Shown here piece after piece: positions 39,201-51,200 of a stretch of 64,000 nucleotides of DNA. Under the pieces are notes generated by a model, which had not been told where the DNA came from, made no database searches, and saw nothing but the letters and a program-made list of their open reading frames with translations. The position numbers and the translations under genes are program-made. The stretch is from assembly GCF_047948215.1 (NCBI RefSeq), contig NC_134462.1:115720937-115784936 (forward strand), read 5' to 3'. This DNA is from Lycorma delicatula (lineage: Eukaryota; Arthropoda; Insecta; Hemiptera; Fulgoridae). Every line of letters starts with the position of its first letter. Position 1 is the first letter of the stretch.

Positions 39201-42200
39201 TATCTTCCGGGCGTTGAGGACTACCTCACTGAGCGGAGGTTAATATACAGGCTTGGGCCACAGACTTGTGGTTTCAAGTAACGTGCGGAGTGCTCCAGGG
39301 CTCTGTTTTAGAGCTCCTATTATGGAACATTGTCTGTGACGTGGTTCTTCGACTTCGTTATCCGGCAGGAGTGGTTCGAGTGGCTTACGCGGATGGCCTG
39401 GCCTTGCTGGTGGTAGCAAAACCTGAGGAGGAGGTGACTCGGGCAGCGAACGCTGCAAGTGCTATGATCAGTGAATTGATGGAGGGGACCGGGCTTCAGC
39501 TGGGGCATGAGAAGTCATTGTTTGTCTTTATGGAAGAGAGAAGACGGCTGGGGTCCTTCCCAATAACAACTGATGGGGCAGAAGTCCAATCCCGAGAACG
39601 TGCCAGGTATCTCGGGATATGGTTAGATAGTAAACGGTCGTTTACGAATCATTTACAGGAGACATGCGAGAAGGCGGAATGGACCGTCAAGAACCTCGTT
39701 AAACTGATGTCAAATGTTGGAGGACCTCGGACGAGCAGGAAAAAGGCTCTATGACCACGGGGCCAACTCGGTTTTGATTTATGGTGCATCGGTTTGGGCA
39801 AGAGCAGTGTTGGTAGAACGTAATAAAAGGCACTTGGACAGTGTTCAGCGTCGGATGGCCCTCAAGGTAGCATCAGCATACGCCTCGGTGTCTACAGAGG
39901 CGGTGCTAGTGATTACAGGCTTACCGCCAATGGAACAGTTTATAAAGGCTAGTACGATGAGTTATCAAGAGAAGTCTAAGGAAGAGATAGGAGCGGCTTT
40001 CACCAGAAACTGGCAGGCCAGGTGGGATGCGTCCAGCACGGGGAGGTGGATGCATCGCTTGATTCCACGTACAGAGCCGCGGGCCGAGAGGGAGTTTGGT
40101 GAGATGGGGGTTCTGGCTCACCCAATGCCCGACCGGATACGGGGACTTCCGCTCCTATCTATGTGGAAGGAGAAGAGAGGAGGATCCTCTGTGCCCATAA
40201 TCCCAGGAACTTGACACTCCTGAAAATGATATTTTTCAGTACTCGAGGTAGGAGGAGGAACGTCGCCGTTGCGTTGCAGTCACGGGGCAGATTGTGGTAC
40301 TTGACGTAATAGACACCATGTTGAAAAGTCAGTACCACTTTGACACAGTCGCAGGATTTGTGGCAGGGGTCCTGCAAACCAAAGTCCGAGAAGAGAGGAC
40401 CTGATAGATGCTTCTAGGTGGATCTTCTACCGAGTACCACAATACGAAGTCCTCAGACTGAGGCGGAAGAACATGACCGTTGGGACGGAGGGTGAAAGAC
40501 AGCTCTCTGCGGAGCCGTCGTTTGTCGGCGCTTGCGTGAATGGGCGACGGTGATGAAGCACGGAGCTTTGGATCCCTCTGGCCTACAGGCACCTCCCGGG
40601 GACGTGCAGTGCTTAATTATGTACCCGAACCCGTGAGTGGAGGATCGGTGAGATATGAGGTTTGTTCGGCAGAGCGTAGTTCTTAATAACATCTAGCGGA
40701 TCATTTTAGCGAGTCCGACATTCAGAAGGGGTTCGACAGCCAGCCTGTAAATGTTGTTCCTCAGACTCATCAGAAACAAAAACAAAACTATTTTCCCCTT
40801 TCTCCTCTTGGTTTTTCCTAAAAACTGTTGAAATTTTTATTTTATCCTGACGTACTTCCTTCCAAAATGTCTTCTTCTTTCATTTTTAATTAATTAATTT
40901 TTTTTACCTTTCGAAATCATTTAGTTTAGAAAGATAACTAAATATTTTTTGTTAATACGTTACCAACTTTAATCCTTTTTAAGTGACCGTAAAGTATTAA
41001 TTTTCTTTTTTTTATAGAGTTTGTCATTATTTCAAAGGTCTAGAATTTTGTTTTATTTAATTTTAGGATATTTCAATTATCTTTATATTTTGATCCTAAC
41101 GTCTTCCTTAAAATTATATTTTACATAATTCTTTTATAAATTGTAATTCTTCTGGTTATCTATTAGCATTTACAATCGGTACTTCACAGGGGGACCATAC
41201 GTAAATTTGATTAATGATAATCATGCGAAGACAGTCCCCGACGAAACTAAGGTACAACACCTCATACATAAAAAAAACAATTGCAAAAGTGGTCTGAGTA
41301 AAGTTCAACGCTTACAGCACTAGAGATAAGTCACAGGTAGAAAAGAATAAAAATAAAAACAATGTCATCAGTACTAATATATGAAAACAACAGTATAAAT
41401 AAAACAAATATTCGTCGGCAATAGAAATAGCTGTAATTTATAGCCTATCAAATTGACGTTCACCATATAGTAGCAGTCTCATCCCCCACGTCACACTCAT
41501 AGGTTCCTTCCCTCCCAGTCAATCCTCTGGTTACATCTCCCAGGTCCAGCACATGAAAACGTTTTAGATGCCAGATGTCATCGCTATTGTCCACTAGATT
41601 TACTGCCAGATTAATTAGAAAATTATTTCTTTTTTTTGTTTTTAATCGTACTATTATTTTATAGAAAACAATTTTTTTTTAAACCAAGTTTATCATTTCA
41701 TCAAGTGCTCGGTTGAATTTTAATTTTTTAATTCATAAAAATAACAACTTTTCTTAATCTTTGATTAGAAGTTTTTGTATAAATACATTTTTTATTCACA
41801 AAAAAAAATATTGAGAACGCTCAACAACATCCAACAAAAACGTGTTTGTCTGTGAAAAATCAATAAATTCAATCACGTTTATATATCAAGTAAAAATATA
41901 AATAAATTCACTATAGGTTAAGCTCGAATGATTCCAATGTATTTCCGTTAAACTGTCAAAATTATATTTATTCCATTCGTAAATATAATGTCAGCATTAC
42001 AATATTTAAATAAAACCTGATCATTTTACTTCAAAACAAGATGTAATTTTGTTTGCGTCTAAATGATATCATTTTAAATTAAAATTTTATAAAATTAAGT
42101 TTATTTTTTTATTTTATTTTTTGAAATTTGTATAATACATCTTCAATAAAATTGTATATTTCGATTTTGTAATAAAAATTACATTTCGGGATGTTAAAAT

Positions 42201-45200
42201 AAGAAAATATAATTTTATATGACAGCGTAGACAACTAGTTTAGCATTCAATGCGTGCATAACAATGTTTGTTTACGTGATATCTAATCTCTTTCAGCTTC
42301 AATGATTTAGTCGCAAATTTCCGATTTGATATTCAATATGGCATCCGAATTTATGTTCTATCAGCAAGCTTTTCACAAGAACCATTTGAAAGGAATTTTC
42401 TTTTTGTTCTTACGTTTTTTTCTTTTTTACTTAAAAAAATAAAAAATTGTTATATATTAAGATGACATATTTACAAAGTATTCATTTTTTTTCTTTAATC
42501 TATTAAGATAATATTAAGCATTATAAATTTAAGTATTTTTACCAAAACATATTTTATAATTTATCAGAAAAGAAAAAAAAATATAGACTGCTCAGAGAAG
42601 AAAGAAAAGATCAAGTTAAACGTTTAATATTCTAGAAGTAATTTTGAATTATTCACGTTGAGTTAATTTTCTATTATCTCTTATTTTAAAATTATACAAT
42701 TATAATTTTTCGCTGAATAAAAAAAAAAGAATACTTTCTATTGAAATTAATGCAGTGGATTCTGAGTATCGGATCATTTCGACCAGGACAATATGGCCCT
42801 ATTAAGTTGATACTAACGAAAAATCAGGAGATGTACGCAAATACAGTACAGTACACACTAATTATTAACTCGATTTAACCTCTTATTATTCAGAATTTTA
42901 TTTCTAATACAGTATTAAAGTTACATAAATATTACTACTAAATTACAAAATGATTAAACTGATTTTAACAAAGAGCATGGCTTGATAAAGAAAAGATATA
43001 AAGATATTACAAGTCAAAATATTTACTGCCTTTTACGGTCAGTAAAATACAAAAATATCTACTTTAATGTCTCTTCCTTCAAGAAAAAATTCTTATATTT
43101 CATTCTGTCGTCTCAGTTTCATTACCTGGCTATCTAAAAATCTGGCACAGACTATAGTTTTGTTAGCAAGTATCTTTCACTATCTTCTTGTATAAAATTC
43201 TGCTTAAACCCGTCAATTATTTTTTATTATATCTTTTGTAGATATGACTTGCTATGAATTGTCTTCATTATCTTAAACTTTGTCCGGTTTTTGAGTAAAC
43301 CTTTTGATTACTTTGTCATCGATTCTAAATAACTTGAAAGAATTACGTATGTGCTGACCTGTACGTAAAACCCTTTTCTTCTAGCGATTAAGAAGTTATC
43401 TACCTTTCTGTAGTGTTTAAAAAACAGTTAAATGACATAGATTACTTATAAAATTGCATTATTTTACGAGTAAAATAAATAAACACATGAAATAATGGAC
43501 CTTATAAGCGGCGTTTTGGACCGTTACACCGGGGTAATTTTATATGAATAAAATTACGATGTATTTCTGTTTTTACAAAACTACCCAAAATAAACGGCTG
43601 TCTCGATTATTAGATTGGTCCTATTAAGTCGAATTCACTACATTAAATAACGGGTAATTTTAGTAAAACTACTCGTCAGTAAGATCACTTTATTCAGTGA
43701 TTATTTGGAAATAATTTTAGTTAATTTACGAATTTAAAAAGCATATCATTTTTTCAATTTTATAGAAATAACGTTATGTATTATGTAATTTGTTAAGTGT
43801 AGGTAGGTATAAACATACACATACCTAAATTCTCATTAAAAATCCTACCTTACATTGCTTTATCAATGTAATCTAAATCAACATGAATCATATCGGAAAC
43901 TCAAAATTTTTAGTTTTCTTTATTCAAAATTGCATTTCAATGTTTCTGTTAAAATCGCAAGTGTTATGGGAAAGTAATACTTCAAAACTTTTCAGCCATT
44001 CGCATTTCATGGCGGGCATATAATCATTAAAATAAGTAAGAACTGAAAAGATATTTTTTACTTCATTCTACTGTATATACTCATACTGTTACTTTAAAAC
44101 TGGTCGAAACAAACGAAATTTTGACAATATTTAGTAACATAAGTAACAAGTACATTTTAGTTCTTTTTTTAAATTTATAAAGTACATTTTACTTTATTTA
44201 GAAACTCATTGTAGGGTGGGCGGGAAGTCCCTTTATACAAGTTATGAAATTATTAGGATAGCAGCTTATCTTCAATGTATCTAAAACTTCTGTGTGGGTG
44301 CCACAATTTCAAAGGACACCTGCATGCGCCACCATATCAGGTTGTCCATCCGCAATAACCTATCAGGGATAATCATTTTAAATACTGACCGAACAACGTG
44401 TTGGAGCTACTGGTTGTTAACGTAATTGGGTATTTTGCATCTTTTTTATTTACAAAACCCGAGAGTACATTGTCAGGCGCGGTGCTGTCAGGGCTTCTTC
44501 CCGGCCAAAGCAATGGAGCCGGTTACTCTACTGACCCACGTCCAATCCAGCGATTCGGAAACATTTCATCGAGGCGTCTGCGGACATTCACGGGATAATG
44601 CGCTGGAGCACATCTTGCTGAAACGTATTGATGTCAGCGATCCCTTTTACCGATAATTCTGGAAACAACCACTCGTCGATTATTCTCAGATTTACTGAGG
44701 CATCGAAAAAACAAGGACTAAGAAGATTTTCAGCTGTCATTCCGGCCGAAATCATAACATCAGGCGGGTGATAATTGATTTCCTCAAAAAAGTGAGGATT
44801 GTCTTTCGACCAGAAAAACATTTCGATTACTCGTAACCGAAATATGTTTTTTTTTTTTTTTATAAATCGCTCACTCCTCTGAGAACATGACGTTTTCTGA
44901 AAGCGTTCAAGCAATAACTGAATCATAAACACGTCGATGAAAGTCATTGTCACTCAACTCCTAACTGTGGCTGGACGAAAACTTCTAACTTTCATTCCTT
45001 TCCTCATATGAAAATGCACTGTCGATCTTGCAATGCCTAACTCTGCAGAAAGTTTGCACGTTGATATTTTCGACGATCGTTAAATCGATGCCTCCACATC
45101 ATCATACGTATCAGCTCGAGTGCTCGGCCTCCACTACATGTTGCATCAAGAACTCTTCCCGTTTCAAAAGCCTTCTTCTCCCATATCATTAGACTTTATT

Positions 45201-48200
45201 GTAATGGAAACGATTTTCCAAAACCCATTCACTATGTTTTACATTGTTTTACCAGTGACTTGATCTTCGTGGACCTAAACGTCACAGTTCGTCACACTAA
45301 CGAACGGGGTTTGACAGTGAACGCACTCATTTCAGCCAACATTTCACACTCGACTACGACTAAGGTCATCCCACCGCGAATTAACACACCAGACGATCTC
45401 TACACGGCTAAACCCTCCCCACCTTTTTCAGCGGTAGTGAGCGATATCAACGGTGAGAGCTGACAGCAGAAGAGCTCGATTAAATTAAATTTACTACAGT
45501 TAAAGGGATTTCCCACCCATCCAATAATAATTTACAGTCGTCGTAACTTAATTTTTCATAAATAATATCTTGCATATAATCTACCCAATAAAGAAATTCT
45601 ATTTTTGTAGAACTGGTAGTAAGTTAACTCCAGTCGCCCTTTTTATCTTTTAGACTAACCCAGTCCCGAGAATTTTATAAGTCTATTTTTATATAAATGT
45701 TTAAATCTGATTATATTTGAATGCGGGCCGTGACTATCATACAACATATCTGGGTTAATAAATGGTGATCTACAGTGATAATAATAACAGCAGTTTATTT
45801 TATTTTCAAATACGATTAGTTGAATTTAAATTGTATTGATTTTATTAGAACGGAAGATTCCAGTATAAAAACAAAACATTTAACCATAGTGTCTGTTTTT
45901 AGCAAAACAAAACTAATTTTATCTTATCTGGTTTAGAATTATTGTTTTTACTGAATTCAGTAAAACGCACAAATAAATAAATAAATTACGAAAAAGACTG
46001 AAATCTGATTTTAATTTACAATCGTTGTAAAATAATTTCTTATAATCCGAAAATATTCTTTTAACACCATAAATCTTCCTGATTTTCCACGAATTTAATT
46101 ACACATTACCTTCAGAATATAACGTAATCATGGCAGTTTCATGGTATCATATTAATTCTACATTTTACTTTCAACAACAGAAAAATATTCGGAGATTTAA
46201 CGACATGAAAGCAAACTGATTAATTGCAGTTGCGAGCTTTCTTAATTAAATCATCCTACTATTGAATTTATCTAAACAATATACGAGCCTTTGATGTAAG
46301 TAACTTTTGAACAAGTAGCCCGACAGGACTTGTCACTCTATTGCGATAAGAAGCTATAATGTTACATCAGCTTTAGACCGATTAATTAAAGGATTGAATT
46401 TGGTTATTGATGTAGAAAGCTTACAGCTATCGAACGTTTACGGTTTAGAAGAATTGATAAATTCTTCTCAAGGGTACTTAACAAGAAAGTTTTTATTTGC
46501 ATCAATTTTTGTCCGATTTATATACGAAACCGGATCAAAAATTGTTATCGCTTATTTCAGTTACTTTACAAAGAATATAAGAGAAGCATGCTATATCTTT
46601 GCCGATGAGTCTGGTCGTTTATTCGGTTCAGAACAGGTATAAAAAATTGAGAATGGGTTTATTTTATTTTATTTTATAGGTTTTCTTTCTTTATTCTTGT
46701 TTCTTCTTTATTTTTGTTTTGAAAGAGCGTGCAACAAACAGCCTGTCACTAGCCCGGTAAAAATTGGTAGCGCATGAAAAAATGCTTGTCTGGGATTCGA
46801 ACCCGGGATCTCCGGATGAAAGGCCAAATGAATTGCCTTACTTTACTTTATTTACTTTAATTTAAGTTAATTGACTGAACTTTAACTTACTTCAGCTATT
46901 TACAAAGAAACACAAAAAAATAATGTTCTCTTCGGTACGTACCTTATTTATGAAAATTAATAATTTAAAATCTTTTGAAATATTTTTCGTTAATTTAATT
47001 AATTAATCGTTAATTTTAAAGTCACATTAATCATTATCTTCACCTGATATTACATTCGAACTTCAATAACTAGAAGGAAACATTTGTTTCGATTTACCGA
47101 AATTTGGCATAGCTTTACAAAAAAAACTTTATAGAGATACATTACTGTTCAGTCAGCTAGATATTAAGACAATAAGATAATATAATAGAACACGTAAGCG
47201 ATCTATTTTACACAGAAAAATTGTGTATTATTGCTTCTACACTTTGTAGTTGAACAGTTTAGTAGATTAATCCTGTACTAAAATATAAACAATAGTAAAT
47301 GGAAAATACAATAATAATACTGTAGTGTTGCAATAACATCAATACAATCAACTTTTTCTTTTTTTCACTCTCAATAAAAAAAAAGAATGGTGCGTAGGCT
47401 TGTTTGTTGTATATTCTCATCACTGATCTCTATATAACTGGATAGAGGATCCTCCACTTATTGGAATTGGTAAAATTTTAAGCATAAACTAGCGCCACAT
47501 AAATGAGTGGTTAGAACTAAATAAAATGAATCGGTGCGTGTGCAGAGGTTAGTGTAAGAGTAGGGATAAAACCACGTTTTAAACCGATGCAGTAGAAGTG
47601 TTCCGATTTTTTATTTTGAATAAAGTGACCTATTTTTATTGCATGAAAAACAATTTATTGCGATTGTGAATAATTATAAATTGAAAATATATTTGTGAGT
47701 TTTTCTTTTGGTTATGCGACTTGAGTAAAATTGTACATCTCGCCCTTTAATTGCAATAGACCGAACAAAAATTGTCCAAAAAAGCCCAAAATCCAATAAA
47801 AAATTTGGATTTTTAAGCTCTCGTTGAAAGCTTTTCAATGATGTATCATAAGTGGTACTTATTTTCATTGGTTCCAGACTTATAGCCAAATTAAATTTTA
47901 ATTAATGAAATATTTGGATCTTACAAGGGGAAGGCACTTCAATTCGAATCAGAATTCAACTCCTTTTTTTAACTTTTTTTTTCTTTAATTTAAATATATT
48001 GATTTATTAATAATTATTAACCTCTGATTGTAAAAAAAAATTTACGATAAACAATAATTAAATAATAACAATAAAATAAAATTTCGTAAGTTATTAATGA
48101 AGTAAAATTTTACGTACTTTTCATTTTAAAGTAAATGTGTTTATGTAATTTAATAGGCGTACAAGGAAGTCATATGTTATCCACACAAGATTTTTTAAAA

Positions 48201-51200
48201 ACAAGCACATGTTATAAAATTTTTAAATCGATAGATTTTCAGTTATTTTTGTGTAAAAATCAAAATAGTACGGTTACCGAAAGAAAAAAAAATTCTTAAC
48301 TGAAAAAATGAAATTCTTGATAACAATTAAAAAAAATATAGACAAGGACAGAAATTATTTTATCAGAAAATCAATTGTTAATAAAAGTTAAACAACTGTA
48401 AAAGCTTTGTGTGATAAGACAATAAAATCAGCTAAGCGTATATTTTTCGATAGTCAAATTAAAATGAATTCCGCCAAAGGCGGATGAATCATGATTGTTC
48501 ATTTCAGAAGGTTTCTTTGAAAACAGCGAGCTTTTAGTTATTGCGATGAAATAAGCTATCAGTACACTATCATAAGATAAATGGTGAAAAAAAGGATAGT
48601 TTTTAAAAATAATTTAACAATAAATAAAAGAAAGTGTAATAGATATATACAATATATTACGTTGTCCAAGGTAATCGTATTTCAAATACTTCTTGCAGTA
48701 AAAATGATATTATCTCGTTGTTTTAGATAAAACATATACCAACTTATCCTTAATTTATTAATTTAAAACCGATTAAAATTGAGAGTCATTAGCTGAAATA
48801 TAAGACTTGTTATTAACGAAACTGCAAGAAAATGGGTCTTCGCTATTTTTTTTTTTTTTTTTTTTTAAATAAAAAGAAAGTTCACTAAGCTCATACTGAA
48901 TTACCAACAATGTTTAGCATTTAATTATGCCTAGGAATTTTTTTGTACCTAATATATGTATATTTTCTACATATTTCCAGGAAAAATACATTGTTCAAAA
49001 ATTGCTGTGATGATACATTGTTGTATAAAACAAACAAATTCATAATGAATTTTAATCGGAGGATAAAATAACAAAAAAAAATTATAAATTGAGATTTCCA
49101 GAATACTGTTCCGTACATGCTTATCGGTTCATTTCGTTATCACATAATAGTTCATCCTTCTGAATAATTTGTAACACTTCTATTGGTCAAATTTACTAGT
49201 TGTACTCGTATTATGGACAGCTGATGAATTCTAAAGTCTGTAAGCCATTATTTTCCAATTTTACATTTCTGTAGATTTATTTAATTTGTAATAATTTACC
49301 CGCTTGTTAACTGGTATAGTGATTATGACTTACGTGTAGAAAATTCATTTATTTATTACATTTTTTTAACTTTATGATATCGCCCCATAAGCTTGAAGCT
49401 TGTGTGTGGGATGTGGAAATTGAATTTTGTAGGATATGAAAATTGTCATGAATGACCGGGATTCGAACCAGAACCTCCGCATGAAAAACCGAGAGACGCT
49501 ACCACTCCGCCATGCAGATCGGCTATATTTTTAATTATTAACATCATGTAGAATTTATCATTAGCTAATAATAATAAACTTTTATATAGAGTTTTTAATT
49601 ATTTAGTCTTATTTTCCTTACAGATTTTAATAACTTAATTTTCTGAAACATATAATGACATGATATTAATTGTAAAAGCAGTACTTTATATCGCAATGCA
49701 ATACTGAACATGAAACTACACCAAAGCAAAATATATAAGCTTTAATATTTTCAAATTATAAATCAATTTATCATAGTTTAACGGTTTTTTTGGAAACTGA
49801 ACTTTAGCTTTTCTTACACGTTTTAGATATAACTGTCGGTAAAATCATCAACGGAATTTCAATTTAGTAGATTAAAATTGCTTTTTTGGAGACTGACTGC
49901 ATCTTCAACTATTGTTTTATGCAGTCGGTCGTTCAGAATATTGCAGATCGTAAAACCTTTTTAAAATTTTCACGGCATTACAAAACCGTTTTTAATTCTT
50001 ATGTTCTACAACTTCTTTCGGTGTACAAACATCTGCACGGAAATATTTTCATATAAATAGAAATTGAAGTGAATAATTTTAAAACGTGATGTTTAAATTC
50101 ACGATTTCGAGAGCCTATTTGGCATGATTCCCGCTTTCTTCTAACACAAAACTATTAATTTAATTTTTTAATTTTATTTATTATTCTACCTTTTCAAAAA
50201 TATAAAAAAAAATACTATTCAAACGAGAATGGGATATGATAAAAATTAAGTTGAATTTGGGGACCCGATTTGTAAATTTATTTGATTAATTTTTACTTGC
50301 AATGAATAAAATGTTACATTATATAACAGTAAAAAAAAAAACTTATTTTTAACATAGCTGAAAAAGTAACGAAAATAACAATAACGGGAAAAATCCTTTT
50401 ATTCTAAAAAATGAATTTTTGTTGCTAGCATTCCTAATTTCTTATTAATGGTAAGTTTTGATGGGCTACCCGTTGCTTAATTTTGGTACATTACCTAACG
50501 TTTTAATGATGTATGGATTTTGGGTGTGTGGATTTGTGGGTTAAGGTAAAAATAAAACTATCTAATATTACATTTGGGATATTATACATATAGGTTATTA
50601 CGTACGCACATAAAATTACTTAATTTTAATCCTTTTTTTAAAAGTTACATTTCTTAATCTTATTTTAAATAATGGTTTTTTTTTACGTTACGCCTTAATA
50701 ATATTAAAAATATATAAAAACACACGTATAAAAACATTTTAGGAAAAAAATATTGCACATTAATAATGGAAAACAACTCTGTATTATTATTTCGACGTCC
50801 ATCAAACTGACTCCACCGTAACATAAGTCAAACCATCTTCAAAAAACGGACCCCATAGCAGCTTTATTATGCAGGGAGATTTTTTAAAGTCAGAGAATTT
50901 AATTAATTCAAATCTAACTTCTCGAAACTTATTTCAAAAGTAATCGTTATTCCTCCGACGTCTATAAACTAGAATTAATTTTATCTTCAAAATTCCTGGT
51001 AAACAGAAAGTAGAGTGCCGTACATTTTGACAAATAAAACGCGATAAAATTTATATAATATTGATTTCAGATTATATACCGTAGCAAATAATAATTAAAC
51101 TAACTTAATATATAATTTTATAAATCCTAATATATTATTTTATAAGTAAATTATTAAATGCTTACGAGAAGTAAACTTTCCCAGGCCATCCATCTGATTG

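Larger units (their letters stand above)
38885..40790 (+). mobile_element. R1-clade LINE, 5'-truncated (element 3)
   Basis: GC-rich plus-strand insert, antisense to Ddr. It begins in RT ([38 protein letters not shown]) and continues [16 protein letters not shown], a break, then [71 protein letters not shown] and [20 protein letters not shown]. It then runs on through [20 protein letters not shown] to a partial C-terminus and a 3' region with CTCTCTGCGGAGCCGTCGTT. The last block and the [14 protein letters not shown] block are shared with element 1, so both are one family, distinct from element 2. Many frameshifts; dead copy. Confidence 0.85.
19966..51165 (-). other. Giant last intron of Ddr (31.2 kb)
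   Basis: It starts GTAAGC at 51165 and ends CTTTTTCAG at 19966. The two flanking exons join in phase 0, and the joined protein matches DDRs without a gap, so no coding exon is missing inside. At least 15 recognisable mobile-element or repeat pieces lie in it (listed separately), and they account for much of its length. The protein match fixes the intron ends; no transcript was seen. Confidence 0.85.

Noticed and set aside
44398..44656. Two plus-strand open frames
   Set aside because: They are antisense readings of the mariner transposase pseudogene.
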